NCBI GenBank assembly: GCA_031269205.1
Contig: JAISZM010000041.1
Span: 1-25,994 of the forward strand
DNA length: 25,994 bases
Direction: 5' to 3'
From: Eubacteriales Family XIII. Incertae Sedis bacterium
GTDB lineage: Bacteria > Bacillota > Clostridia > Peptostreptococcales > Anaerovoracaceae
Shown: positions 14,989 to 23,248 of the stretch, one piece after another
Numbering within the stretch: the stretch's first letter is position 1
Layout of the letters: each line of letters opens with the position of its first letter
Notes under the pieces: generated by a model
What the model saw: the letters and a program-made list of their open reading frames with translations, nothing else
Told to the model about the DNA's origin: nothing
The model's database searches: none
Translations under genes and position numbers: made by a program

Positions 14989-15552
14989 ATGACGGAAAAA
15001 TCCGCGTTCAGACGAAAAATGCTTGAGAAGCGCGCGTCGATCGATCCGGCGGATCGCTCCGCGGCCGACCTGAAAATCCTGTACGCCGTCACGGCGCTGC
15101 CGGAATACCTCGCGGCCGAAACGATCTTTTGTTACGTGAGCGCTGCGGACGAACCGGATACTCGCGCCCTGATGGAGGACGCCCTGACCCGTGGCAAACG
15201 CGTCTGCGTGCCGCTCTGCGCGTCTATGGGCGTCATGCACGCGCATGAAATAACAGGATTCGCAGACCTTACGGCCGGCAAGTACGACATACCGGAGCCG
15301 AAACCCCACTGTCCGCTCATCCCGCCCGAAGCTATCAATTTTATCGTCGTACCCTGCGTATGCTGCGACAGGGACGGTTATAGGCTCGGTTACGGTGGCG
15401 GTTTCTACGACCGTTGGCTGGAGAAATGTTCCGCGCCCTCCGCCGTACTCTGTTTTGAGCGCATGTTGGTTCCCTCTGTCCCGCGTGAGGCGCACGATCG
15501 GCGCGCCGATATACTTGTGAGCGATGAGGGAAGCCGCCGAACACAAGGATAA
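14989..15552 (+). CDS. 5-formyltetrahydrofolate cyclo-ligase
   Basis: A 187-residue protein of the 5-FTHF cyclo-ligase (MTHFS) family, the usual length. It converts 5-formyl-THF to 5,10-methenyl-THF with ATP, rescuing a dead-end folate. The N-terminal KSAFRRKMLEKRASI is the basic ATP-site segment, and GYRLGYGGGFYDRWLE is the family signature (R-GxGxGYYDR type). The start at 14989 (MTEKSAFRRKM) has GGGAGGGAAGG just upstream, better than the longer frame from 14962. It follows folD by 162 bp, completing a C1-THF cluster. In some genomes this gene is called ygfA or fau. Confidence 0.93.
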   Translation: MTEKSAFRRKMLEKRASIDPADRSAADLKILYAVTALPEYLAAETIFCYVSAADEPDTRALMEDALTRGKRVCVPLCASMGVMHAHEITGFADLTAGKYDIPEPKPHCPLIPPEAINFIVVPCVCCDRDGYRLGYGGGFYDRWLEKCSAPSAVLCFERMLVPSVPREAHDRRADILVSDEGSRRTQG

Positions 15553-15596
15553 ACCGACGTGCGGACTCGCCATCACTGATCGGCTCTAAAAATCCC

Positions 15597-15625
15597 TTGT
15601 ATCACCCCGTGCGTTAAGGTAAAAT
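15597..15625 (+). promoter_or_regulatory. Probable sigma-70-type promoter of the EF-G-like gene
   Basis: TTGTAT (15597-15602), a 17-bp spacer and TAAAAT (15620-15625) lie about 50 bp before the start codon at 15678. The -10 matches consensus at 5 of 6 positions, the -35 at 3 of 6. Confidence 0.5.
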
Positions 15626-15677
15626 ATCTATTGCGCGCGGTTTGTTGCTTTGTTTAAATAATAGAAGGGAAGAGAAG

Positions 15678-17621
15678 ATGAAGGGTTATTCCAGCGATCA
15701 GATCAGGAACGTAGTGCTGCTCGGCCACGGCGGCAGCGGTAAGACCACCATCGTCGAGTCCTCGCTCGCAAAGACGGGCGCCGTGTCGAGGATGGGCCGG
15801 GTTGAGGACGGGAACACGATCTCCGACTACGAAAAAACGGAGATAGATAAGGGCTACTCGATAGCCGCGACCGTCGTACCCGTCGAGTATGGCAAGAATA
15901 AGATCAACTTCATCGATGCGCCCGGATTCTTCGACTTCGCGGGCGAGGTGGCGGGCGCGGTGCGCGCGGCGGAGGCCGCCGTCGTCGTCGTCGACGCGTC
16001 AGCCGGCGTGCAGGTCGGCACGGAGAAGGCGTGGGACATCTGCCGGAAATTCTCGCTGCCGAGACTTTTCCTCATCAATAAAACGGATAAAGAAAATGTG
16101 GACGTCGCGCAGGTGATGGCGGATTTGAAAGCAAAATTCGGCGCGTCGGTCGCCTCGCTCGACGACCGCGATGAACTCATGGAGGCTGTCGCTGGTACGG
16201 ACGAGGAGCTCCTCGACAAATATCTTGAGGAAGGCGAACTGCCCGAGGCCGATTTTGTGAGGGGTCTGGCGGCTGGCATCGCGGCTGGCGATGTCGTCCT
16301 TGTGTACAAGGCCTGCGCGACGAAGCAGGAGGGTATAACGGAATTCCTCGACGCGATAGTGAAGTATGTACCAGCGCCGACGGAGCGAGCGCCTTATCCC
16401 GCGCGGGATGCGTCGGGCTCGGAAATTACGGTCGCCCCCGACCCGGCGGGACCGCTCGCTGCCTTCATATTCAAGACCATATCCGATCCTCAGAGCGGCA
16501 AGATAAGTTTTATCAAGGTCGTCTCGGGTAAGGTCACGAAGGGCGTGGAAGTCTACAACGTGAACGCGGAGAAGCCCGAGAAGCTCGGCGCCATTTCCTT
16601 CATGCGCGGCAAAACTCAGTCCGAGGCGCCCGAGGTGGCGACGGGCGACATCTTCGCGGCGGCCAAATTGCAGTTTGCGCATACGGGCGATACCCTGACG
16701 GACAAATCCAAGACGGTGAAGTTCCCACCCGTGGAATTTCCCGAGCCGACGCTCATCACGGCCATCGTGCCGAGAGCGAAGGGCGAGGAAGAGAAGATCG
16801 GCAACGGCCTGACTAAACTCCGCGACGAGGATCCGTCGTTCGAGGTCGAGCACAACGCGGAGACAGGGCAGATCCTTCTGAAAGGGCAGGGGGAGATACA
16901 GATTGGCGTCATCACTACGAAGTTGAAGGAGCGCTTCAAGGTTGAGGTGGATCTCGTAGAACCCAAGGTTCCGTACCGCGAGACGATCAGGGGCACTGCC
17001 GACGTGCAGGGCAAGCACAAGAAGCAGACGGGCGGCGCGGGTCAGTACGGCGACGTGCATATTCGGTTTTCGCCCTCGGCGGAGGAGTTCGAATTTAGTG
17101 AGGAACTGTTCGGCGGATCCGTACCTAAACAGTACGTACCCGCTGTTGAGAAGGGGCTGAAGGAAAGCGTACAGAAGGGGCCGCTTTCGGGAAGCAAGGT
17201 CGTGAATATCAAAGCCGTGCTGTACGATGGTTCGTATCACGACGTGGATTCCAGTGAAATGGCCTTCAAGGTGGCGGCCGCCCTCGCTTTCAGAAAGGGC
17301 ATGGAGGAGGCGAGGCCCATCCTGCTCGAGCCCGTACAGCACGTCGAGATACTCGTCCCCGACGAGTACATGGGCGACGTCATGGGCGACATGAACAAGC
17401 GCCGTGGCAAGATACTCGGCATGGAGCCGCAGGCCGGAGGCGGTCAGAAGCTTGTCGCCGAAGCGCCGCTCGCCGAGCTGTTCAAGTACGCGATCAATCT
17501 GCGCTCGATGACGCAGGCGAGGGGTAGCTTCACGATGCGCTTTGAGCGCTACGAGGAGGTTCCCGCAAATATAGCGCAGAAGATCATCGCGAACTACAAG
17601 TCTGGGCAGGAGTCCGACTGA
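15678..17621 (+). CDS. Elongation factor G-like translational GTPase, catalytic His replaced
   Basis: A 647-residue protein with EF-G domain order: GTPase domain (G1 GHGGSGKTT at 16-24, G3 DAPGFFDF at 80-87, G4 NKTD at 134-137), beta-barrel, then domains III-V with QTGGAGQYGDVHIRFSP and QARGSFTMRFERYEEVP. It is shorter than canonical EF-G (about 690-700 residues). The G3 motif is DAPGFFDF where EF-G has DTPGHVDF, so the catalytic His is Phe84. This matches the EF-G paralog branch found beside a normal fusA in many bacteria rather than the housekeeping factor. The start at 15678 (MKGYSSDQI) has GGGAAGAGAAG upstream; the longer frame from 15642 lacks a site. Its function in the cell is not settled by sequence. 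Confidence 0.88.
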   Translation: MKGYSSDQIRNVVLLGHGGSGKTTIVESSLAKTGAVSRMGRVEDGNTISDYEKTEIDKGYSIAATVVPVEYGKNKINFIDAPGFFDFAGEVAGAVRAAEAAVVVVDASAGVQVGTEKAWDICRKFSLPRLFLINKTDKENVDVAQVMADLKAKFGASVASLDDRDELMEAVAGTDEELLDKYLEEGELPEADFVRGLAAGIAAGDVVLVYKACATKQEGITEFLDAIVKYVPAPTERAPYPARDASGSEITVAPDPAGPLAAFIFKTISDPQSGKISFIKVVSGKVTKGVEVYNVNAEKPEKLGAISFMRGKTQSEAPEVATGDIFAAAKLQFAHTGDTLTDKSKTVKFPPVEFPEPTLITAIVPRAKGEEEKIGNGLTKLRDEDPSFEVEHNAETGQILLKGQGEIQIGVITTKLKERFKVEVDLVEPKVPYRETIRGTADVQGKHKKQTGGAGQYGDVHIRFSPSAEEFEFSEELFGGSVPKQYVPAVEKGLKESVQKGPLSGSKVVNIKAVLYDGSYHDVDSSEMAFKVAAALAFRKGMEEARPILLEPVQHVEILVPDEYMGDVMGDMNKRRGKILGMEPQAGGGQKLVAEAPLAELFKYAINLRSMTQARGSFTMRFERYEEVPANIAQKIIANYKSGQESD

Positions 17622-17631
17622 GAAAACTCTG

Positions 17632-17681
17632 ATAATGGACACGATGGGGACGTGTTTTCTTGTCCGCATCGTGTCCATTAT
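17632..17681. terminator. Long hairpin between convergent genes (bidirectional terminator or REP-like element)
   Basis: The arms 17632-17651 and 17662-17681 pair over 20 bp with a single G.G mismatch and a 10-nt loop. It lies between the EF-G-like stop and the convergent acyl-CoA synthetase stop. On the minus strand CAGAGTTTTCTC follows; on the plus strand CCTGTTTATTAC. The stem is longer than a typical terminator, so it may be a dispersed repeat. Confidence 0.6.
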
Positions 17682-17761
17682 GTCCCTGTTTATTACAGAT
17701 TATAACCCGGCACAAAAGCGAGAATGATGTTGCGCTTCTGTCGTCGCCACCGTTTGTGTTT

Positions 17762-19399
17762 TTACTCCTGCTCCGTTTCGCGGGCGACTATGGCGTCGGC
17801 GTTGTACTTCTTGCGCAGTTTGGGCTTCTCTATCTTGCCGGTCGGGTTGCGCGGCACGTCGTCGAAGATGACGCGGCGCGGTCTCTTGTACCTCGGTAGA
17901 CCCTCGGCGAAGGCGTAGATGTCGTCCTCCGTCGCCTCAATTCCTTTTTTTAGTTCTACTATGGCCGCGGCGACCTCTCCGAGCCTGTGATCCTCTATGC
18001 CTATGACGGCGACGTCCTTTATCTTGTCATAGCCGCGAAGGAAGTCCTCGACCTGTACGGGGTAGATGTTTTCGCCGCCCGTGATGATGACGTCCTTCTT
18101 GCGGTCGACGAGGAAGATGAAGCCGTCCTCGTCCTCCATCGCCATGTCGCCCGTGTAGAGCCAGCCGTCTTTCAGCGCGGCGGCCGTGGCCTCGGGATCC
18201 CGGTAATATTCCTTCATGACGCCCGGACCCTTGACGATGAGTTCGCCGACTGCGCCACGCTGGACGTCCTCGCCGTCCTCACCGACTATGCGCGTCCGCC
18301 ATTCATGGCCCGCTTTGCCTATCGCGCCGACCTTGTGGATGTTCTCGATGCCGAGATGGACTGAGCCGGGTCCGATAGATTCGGACAGGCCGTAATTCGT
18401 GTCGTATTCGTGGTCAGGGAAATGCTTTTTCCACCGTCTGATGAGGCTCGGGGGGACGGGCTGCGCGCCTATGTGCATGAGGCGCCACGCGCTCAGGTCG
18501 TAGTTCGCGATGTCGATGTGACCGTCCTCGATGGCGTCGAGGATATCCTGCGCCCATGGCACGAGCAGCCAGACTATCGTCGCCTTTTCGTTCGCCGCCG
18601 TCTCGACGACCCAGCGCGGATCCGTACCCTTGAGGATGACGGAGTAGCCGCCGGACATGAGGCTGCCGAACCAGTGCATTTTCGCGCCCGTGTGGTAGAG
18701 CGGCGGAATGAGAATGAATACGTCTTCCTTCTGTTGGTGGTGATGAGCCTGTTCTGTGACAGCGGCCGAGAAGAGGCTCGACTGCGTGTGCAGTATCGCC
18801 TTCGGCATACCCGTTGTGCCGGAGGAGTAGTAGATGGCCGCATCGTCGTCCTGCGCTATCTCCACTTCCAGCTTCGCGGGCGGATAATCCTGTATCATGC
18901 CCTCGAAGCTCTCCGCGTAGTCCGGCTTGTCCATGCCGAGAAAGATGAAATCCCGTATGTCCTTCAGCTCGTCCAACACCGCGCCGACGCGCTCCGTGAA
19001 CTCGCGCCCGAATATGAGGACGCTGGCGTCCGCGAGGTTGATGCAGTAGGATATCTCCTCCGCCGTATAGCGGAAATTCAGTGGGACGGCGACAGCGCCC
19101 GTCTTGAGCGTACCGAAGTATATCGGCAACCAGTCGATGCAGTTCATGAGCAGTATGGATACCTTGTCGCCTTTCTTCACGCCCTTGCTGATGAGCAGGT
19201 TCGCGAAGCGGTTCGCGAGGTCGTCGAACTCCTTCCACGTCAGTTCTTTCCGGTAATGCGGGTCGTGTCCCGTCTCGACCAGCTCGTATTCCTGCCAACG
19301 CAGGTTTTCCGCGTCGTCCTGAATGGGATTTAGCTCGGTCAAGGCCACATCGTTGGGATAGTTCTCAGCGTTTCTCTCCAATAAATCAATCAATAACAC
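17762..19399 (-). CDS. AMP-dependent acyl-CoA synthetase/ligase
   Basis: A 545-residue member of the ANL superfamily. It activates a carboxylic acid to its acyl-adenylate and then to acyl-CoA. Motifs in order: A3 YYSSGTTGMPKA near 190, A5 NYGLSE, A7 YTGD, A8 DRKKDVIITGGENIYP and A10 PTGKIEKPKL with the adenylation Lys. The start is taken as GTG 19399 (read Met-Leu-Leu-Ile-Asp) with AAAGGAA 8 nt upstream; a TTG at 19423 would lie inside the Shine-Dalgarno tract. Chain-length specificity cannot be told. It follows an enoyl-CoA hydratase on the same strand after 209 bp and appears to have its own promoter, so the pair may serve fatty or organic acid breakdown. Confidence 0.93.
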   Translation of the reverse strand: MLLIDLLERNAENYPNDVALTELNPIQDDAENLRWQEYELVETGHDPHYRKELTWKEFDDLANRFANLLISKGVKKGDKVSILLMNCIDWLPIYFGTLKTGAVAVPLNFRYTAEEISYCINLADASVLIFGREFTERVGAVLDELKDIRDFIFLGMDKPDYAESFEGMIQDYPPAKLEVEIAQDDDAAIYYSSGTTGMPKAILHTQSSLFSAAVTEQAHHHQQKEDVFILIPPLYHTGAKMHWFGSLMSGGYSVILKGTDPRWVVETAANEKATIVWLLVPWAQDILDAIEDGHIDIANYDLSAWRLMHIGAQPVPPSLIRRWKKHFPDHEYDTNYGLSESIGPGSVHLGIENIHKVGAIGKAGHEWRTRIVGEDGEDVQRGAVGELIVKGPGVMKEYYRDPEATAAALKDGWLYTGDMAMEDEDGFIFLVDRKKDVIITGGENIYPVQVEDFLRGYDKIKDVAVIGIEDHRLGEVAAAIVELKKGIEATEDDIYAFAEGLPRYKRPRRVIFDDVPRNPTGKIEKPKLRKKYNADAIVARETEQE

Positions 19400-19451
19400 G
19401 GCTGTTTCCTTTCTCTCCTCCAAGTGGAATCATAGAAAACGCGATAGAAGC

Positions 19452-19460
19452 ATTCTACCA
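19452..19460 (-). promoter_or_regulatory. Possible extended -10 promoter for acyl-CoA synthetase
   Basis: On the minus strand TGGTAGAAT (extended -10, TGn plus TAGAAT at 19457-19452) lies about 53 nt before the GTG start. No clear -35 is seen. It sits in the 209-bp gap after the enoyl-CoA hydratase gene, which otherwise shows nothing recognisable. Confidence 0.4.
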
Positions 19461-19608
19461 CATTTTACGCTTAATAGGCTGTGCCGACGCCCACTAGGTC
19501 AAACGGAAATTGGCGGGTCAGAGGTGGATTGGCGACTGAATAGTTTTTATTTAACCACTGAACAGTCAGGTGGATTGAAACAGCGTATTTTCGCGATAGG
19601 GGAAAAGA

Positions 19609-20391
19609 TCATTCCCCCGTGAATTTTGCCTCTGTCTTATTCAGGAACGCCTGCATACCGATATGCCTGTCTTTCGACGCGGCTACGCTCACGGCGGCTT
19701 CCGTTTCGACGACGAACCCCGTCTTCAAGTCCGTTTCGAGTCCACGCCCTATCGCGAGCAGAGATCGGCTGACGCCTATCGGTGATTTGGTAATGATGAG
19801 GCGCGCGAGTTTCTCAGCCTCGGCGAGCAACTCATCGGCCGCGTATACCTTTTCGACGAGTCCGATGCGCAACGCCTCGTCCGCTCCTATTATTTCAGCC
19901 GTCGTTATCAGATAGTTCGCCATGCCCTTGCCGACGAGGCGGGGCAGACGTTGTGTACCGCCGAACCCGGGCATGATGCCAAGGTTCACCTCGGGTTGTC
20001 CGAATTTTGCCTTGTCGGACGAAAGTCTGATGTCACAGGCCATAGCGAGTTCACAGCCCCCGCCGAGGGCGAATCCGTTCACCGCCGCGATGACGGGTTT
20101 GGCGAAGTCGTCGATAAGATTCATGACGCCGACACCTCTGAGGAAATAATCGCGCAGTTTGAAATCGTCGAGGCTTTCCATCTGAGCGATATCAGCGCCG
20201 GCGACAAAGGATCTGCCTTCGCCCGTCAGTATGACGGCCTTCACGGTGTCGTCCGCGCCGGCGGCCATAAACACCGCTTCGAGTTCGTCCAGAACGGTGA
20301 TGTTCAGCGCGTTCAGCGCCTCGGGTCTGCTCACCATGACGAAGGCTACGCCATCTTTTACTTCATACCCTATGGTTTCATATGTGCTCAT
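19609..20391 (-). CDS. Enoyl-CoA hydratase/isomerase family protein (crotonase)
   Basis: A 260-residue crotonase-fold enzyme of normal length. The oxyanion-hole segments are SFVAGADIAQM and NGFALGGGCELAMACD. Both catalytic glutamates of true hydratases are present, in GGGCELA and GQPEVNLGIMPGFGGTQRL. It should therefore hydrate trans-2-enoyl-CoA to 3-hydroxyacyl-CoA, with short-chain substrates (crotonyl-CoA) likely. GGAG lies 6 nt before the ATG. It is divergent from rpsO with a perfect extended -10 promoter, and lies upstream of the acyl-CoA synthetase on the same strand. Confidence 0.94.
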   Translation of the reverse strand: MSTYETIGYEVKDGVAFVMVSRPEALNALNITVLDELEAVFMAAGADDTVKAVILTGEGRSFVAGADIAQMESLDDFKLRDYFLRGVGVMNLIDDFAKPVIAAVNGFALGGGCELAMACDIRLSSDKAKFGQPEVNLGIMPGFGGTQRLPRLVGKGMANYLITTAEIIGADEALRIGLVEKVYAADELLAEAEKLARLIITKSPIGVSRSLLAIGRGLETDLKTGFVVETEAAVSVAASKDRHIGMQAFLNKTEAKFTGE

Positions 20392-20479
20392 TGCTTCTCC
20401 ATTCCGCTTTCACACGGCGACACAAAACCCTTCAAGGGGGGTTTACGGCAGTCGCCCGTCAGTAAAAATTTCTGAAAAT

Positions 20480-20488
20480 ATTATAACA
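20480..20488 (-). promoter_or_regulatory. Extended -10 promoter of the enoyl-CoA hydratase gene
   Basis: On the minus strand TGTTATAAT is a perfect TATAAT (20485-20480) with an upstream TGn. It lies about 90 nt before the ATG. A short inverted repeat, AGCGC (20495-20499) and GCGCT (20507-20511), lies just upstream, between this promoter and the divergent rpsO promoter. Confidence 0.55.
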
Positions 20489-20504
20489 TGTAAGAGCGCA
20501 TTCC

Positions 20505-20533
20505 TTGCGCTTAGGGCGGGGGTGTAGTATTAT
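20505..20533 (+). promoter_or_regulatory. rpsO promoter
   Basis: TTGCGC (20505-20510), a 17-bp spacer and TATTAT (20528-20533; 5 of 6 consensus positions). Transcription should start near 20540, just where the leader hairpin begins. Confidence 0.55.
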
Positions 20534-20539
20534 AGTTGA

Positions 20540-20645
20540 GTTGCGGGACTCGTTATCCGTCGGCATCGAAGACGGCGCGCCGTCCGCAACGTATACGTTA
20601 CCCCTGCTGAGCCGTTCGACGCTTCGGCGACCGCCCGGCAGGCGG
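20540..20645 (+). promoter_or_regulatory. Structured rpsO leader, candidate S15 autoregulatory RNA
   Basis: GTTGCGG (20540-20546) pairs with CCGCAAC (20584-20590) and encloses CCGTC (20557-20561) with GACGG (20571-20575). A second hairpin is CCGCC (20631-20635) with GGCGG (20641-20645). rpsO leaders in several phyla bind S15 to repress its own translation. Whether this one does is inference; the specific S15-binding junction was not identified. Confidence 0.4.
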
Positions 20646-20694
20646 CATATGATACCCGCGCTACGCTGATGTGCGGGGCAGAGAGGAGCATGGA

Positions 20695-20961
20695 CTGATC
20701 GACAGCGCGAAAAAGGCCGAAATCATCGACGAATTTGGAACGAACGACGGCGACACGGGTTCTCCTGAGGTGCAGGTGGCGATACTGACGTACCGCATCA
20801 ACGACCTGAACGAGCACCTGAAGATCCACAAAAAGGATCACCATTCGAGACGGGGTCTCCTGAAGATGGTCGGGCAGCGGCGAAACCTACTGAACTATCT
20901 GAGGGACAAGGATATCGAACGTTACCGGACGCTGATATCGCGGCTTGGACTCAGAAAATGA
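20695..20961 (+). CDS. rpsO: 30S ribosomal protein S15
   Basis: About 88 residues, the family length, with DTGSPEVQVAILTYRINDLN, HKKDHHSRRGLLKMVGQRR and the C-terminus RLGLRK; it binds 16S rRNA in the small-subunit platform. The start is odd. AGGAG (20684-20688) is 6 nt before CTG 20695, giving Met-Ile-Asp-Ser-Ala-Lys-Lys, which fits family N-termini. The only nearby ATG (20690) is one base from the Shine-Dalgarno and reads ATG GAC TGA, stopping inside the CTG. GTG 20671 is in frame but has no ribosome site and would translate the AGGAG itself. Either CTG is used or one base is missing. A strong terminator follows, so pnp is not simply co-transcribed. Confidence 0.9.
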   Translation: MIDSAKKAEIIDEFGTNDGDTGSPEVQVAILTYRINDLNEHLKIHKKDHHSRRGLLKMVGQRRNLLNYLRDKDIERYRTLISRLGLRK

Positions 20962-20970
20962 CGGTATACG

Positions 20971-21011
20971 CAAAGACGGGGTTCGCCTCGCCTTTGTTTA
21001 TTTCTTAATTT
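20971..21011 (+). terminator. Rho-independent terminator after rpsO
   Basis: CAAAGACGGGG pairs with CCTCGCCTTTG across a TTCG tetraloop (20971-20996; one mismatch, one G.U), followed by TTTATTTCTTAATTT. It starts 9 bp after the rpsO stop and can separate rpsO from pnp or set their ratio by partial readthrough. Confidence 0.8.
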
Positions 21012-21022
21012 GTTTTGCCTGA

Positions 21023-21049
21023 CGCGTGTTCTGTGGGGAATACCACGCG
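21023..21049 (+). other. Hairpin in the pnp leader
   Basis: CGCGTG (21023-21028) pairs with CACGCG (21044-21049), 60 nt before the pnp start. In E. coli a leader stem cut by RNase III mediates PNPase autocontrol; whether this smaller hairpin has that role is unknown. No convincing pnp promoter was found in the gap. Confidence 0.3.
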
Positions 21050-21108
21050 CGTGCAGGGCGATGTTGTAGTGGAGAGAAGGAAACAGAAAGGTAAAAAGGT
21101 AGTGCAGA

Positions 21109-23232
21109 ATGAGGTTTGAAGATTATAAGTCGTTCCGGACGGCGGTCGGCGGTCGGCTCATGGTGGCCGAGATCGGCAAGGTGGCGGAGCAGGCGAACGG
21201 AGCTGTTACGATCAGGTACGGCGAGACGGTCGTGAACGTGACGGCATGTATGGCGAAGACACCGCGTGAGGGGATCGATTTTTTCCCGCTCAGTTGCGAA
21301 TACGAGGAGAGGATGTATGCCGCGGGAAAGATCCCGGGAGGTTTTATCAAGAGGGAAGGACGCCCGTCTGAGAAGGCGACGCTGAACGCGCGTCTCATGG
21401 ATCGGCCGCTCCGGCCGCTGTTCCCGAAGGGGTTCAGGAACGATGTGCAGGTCGTGGCGACCATACTGTGCGTTGACCCCGACTGCCCGCCCGAGATGGC
21501 GGCGATGGTCGGCTCGTCGATAGCGCTCTCCGTATCGGACATCCCGTTTGACGGGCCTACGGCGTCGGTCATCATCGGACTTATCGACGATCGGTTTATC
21601 GTCAATCCGACGCTGGAGCAGCGCGCCGAGACGAAGCTGAGCCTGACGGTCAGCGGCACGCGCGACGCCATCATGATGGTTGAGGCGGGCGCGCAGCAGG
21701 TTCCCGAGGAGAAGATCATCGACGCGCTGTTGTTCGCGCACGACGAGATCAAAAAGATAATCGAGTTTATCGACGAGATAGTGGAGTCTGTCGGCAAGGC
21801 GAAGATAGAGGTCGCGGACGCGTCTGCGCCCGCGGAGATCGCGGAGCCGGTCAGAGCTTACGCGCGTGACAAAATGCGCGAGGCTATCCACACCTTTGAC
21901 CGCGCGGAGCAAAGCGCGAAGATCGACGCTATATACGCGGGCGCGCGGGAGGAATTTCTCGAGAGGTTCGAGGAGGAATATCCCGACGCGGCGAAGCGCA
22001 TCGCGGGCGTCGTCGAGGACGTCCTCGTCGAAGAGTTCCGTGGCATGATAGTAAACGAGCAGAAGCGTCCGGACGGACGCGGCATGGACGAGGTACGGCA
22101 GATATGGTGCGAGACGGGATTCCTGCCGCGCACGCACGGCACCGGCCTGTTCAAGCGCGGCCAGACGCAGGTACTCTCCACGGTTACGCTCGGAACACTT
22201 TCCGAGGGACAGACGATAGACGGCATCGGCGATGAGACGAGCAAGCGCTATATGCACCAGTACAATTTCCCGCCTTATTCTGTCGGTGAGACGCGCCCGA
22301 TGCGCAGTCCCGGCAGGCGCGAGATAGGGCATGGCGCCCTCGCGGAGCGTGCGCTCATTCCCGTGCTTCCCGACGAGGTCGAATTTCCCTACGCGATCAG
22401 AGTGGTGTCGGAAGTCCTCTCTTCGAACGGCTCGTCCTCACAGGCTTCGGTCTGCGGCTCGACGCTGGCTCTCATGGACGCGGGCGTGCCCATCAAGGCT
22501 CCCGTCTCCGGCATAGCGATGGGACTCGTCGAAGAATACAACGAGCAGACGGGCGAGAGCCGCGTGGCGATACTCTCCGATATTCAGGGACTCGAAGACC
22601 ATTACGGCGACATGGACTTCAAGGTGGCGGGAACGCGAGAGGGCGTGACCGCGCTGCAAATGGACATCAAAGTACACGGGCTGTCGCGTGAGATACTGGA
22701 GAAGGCTATCCGGCAAGCGCGCGACGGAAGGCTGTCCATCATGGATCAGATGGAGCAGGAAATAAGCAGTCCGCGATCCGAACTCTCCAAGTACGCGCCG
22801 CGCATCATCACCATCCAGATTGACGTGGACGACATTCGCACGGTCATCGGCCCCGGCGGCAAGATGATCAACGGCATCGTCGAACGCACGGGAGTGAAGA
22901 TAGACATTGAGGACACGGGTCTTATTTACATAGCCGCGCCCGACATGGAAGCTGCGGGGAAGGCCGTCGATGAGATAGAGACCCTCCTCAAGGACGTCGA
23001 GATCGGCGAGATCTACGAGGGTGAGGTCAAGCGCATCAAGGAGGACTTCGGCGCTTTCATCGAGGTGCTGCCGGGCAAGGAAGGGCTGCTGCGCATCGGG
23101 CGTATGGAGAACTACCACGTGGACAAGATCGAAGATGTTATGAACATTGGCGACAAGGTCAAGGTGAAAGTCACGGAGATCGACGGCCAGGGTCGCATCA
23201 ATCTCAGCCGCAAGGAACTTTTGGACAAGTAG
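21109..23232 (+). CDS. pnp: Polyribonucleotide nucleotidyltransferase (PNPase)
   Basis: A 707-residue protein of normal length and domain order: first RNase PH-like domain, alpha-helical linker, second RNase PH domain with NGSSSQASVCGSTLALMDAG and RVAILSDIQGLEDHYGDMDF (catalytic Asp region), KH domain with IGPGGKMINGIVE (GxxG loop) near 580, and S1 domain EGEVKRIKEDFGAFIEVLPG at the C-terminus. It degrades RNA 3' to 5' using phosphate, as a trimer in the RNA degradosome. ATG 21109 has AAAAAGG about 9 nt upstream. The gene ends in tandem stops, TAG TGA. The rpsO-pnp order is conserved in many bacteria. Confidence 0.97.
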   Translation: MRFEDYKSFRTAVGGRLMVAEIGKVAEQANGAVTIRYGETVVNVTACMAKTPREGIDFFPLSCEYEERMYAAGKIPGGFIKREGRPSEKATLNARLMDRPLRPLFPKGFRNDVQVVATILCVDPDCPPEMAAMVGSSIALSVSDIPFDGPTASVIIGLIDDRFIVNPTLEQRAETKLSLTVSGTRDAIMMVEAGAQQVPEEKIIDALLFAHDEIKKIIEFIDEIVESVGKAKIEVADASAPAEIAEPVRAYARDKMREAIHTFDRAEQSAKIDAIYAGAREEFLERFEEEYPDAAKRIAGVVEDVLVEEFRGMIVNEQKRPDGRGMDEVRQIWCETGFLPRTHGTGLFKRGQTQVLSTVTLGTLSEGQTIDGIGDETSKRYMHQYNFPPYSVGETRPMRSPGRREIGHGALAERALIPVLPDEVEFPYAIRVVSEVLSSNGSSSQASVCGSTLALMDAGVPIKAPVSGIAMGLVEEYNEQTGESRVAILSDIQGLEDHYGDMDFKVAGTREGVTALQMDIKVHGLSREILEKAIRQARDGRLSIMDQMEQEISSPRSELSKYAPRIITIQIDVDDIRTVIGPGGKMINGIVERTGVKIDIEDTGLIYIAAPDMEAAGKAVDEIETLLKDVEIGEIYEGEVKRIKEDFGAFIEVLPGKEGLLRIGRMENYHVDKIEDVMNIGDKVKVKVTEIDGQGRINLSRKELLDK

Positions 23233-23248
23233 TGAGAATAGGGGCAGG

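Noticed and set aside
15999..17678. Long minus-strand open frame opposite the EF-G-like gene, and similar long frames opposite dgt and pnp
   Set aside because: They are shadows of GC-rich coding DNA: Arg/His/Leu-rich, no family motifs, no ribosome sites, and fully overlapped by well-conserved genes.
21016..21054. TTGCCT-N17-GAATAC as a pnp promoter
   Set aside because: The -10 matches consensus at too few positions and the hexamers fall inside a hairpin; readthrough from rpsO is as likely.
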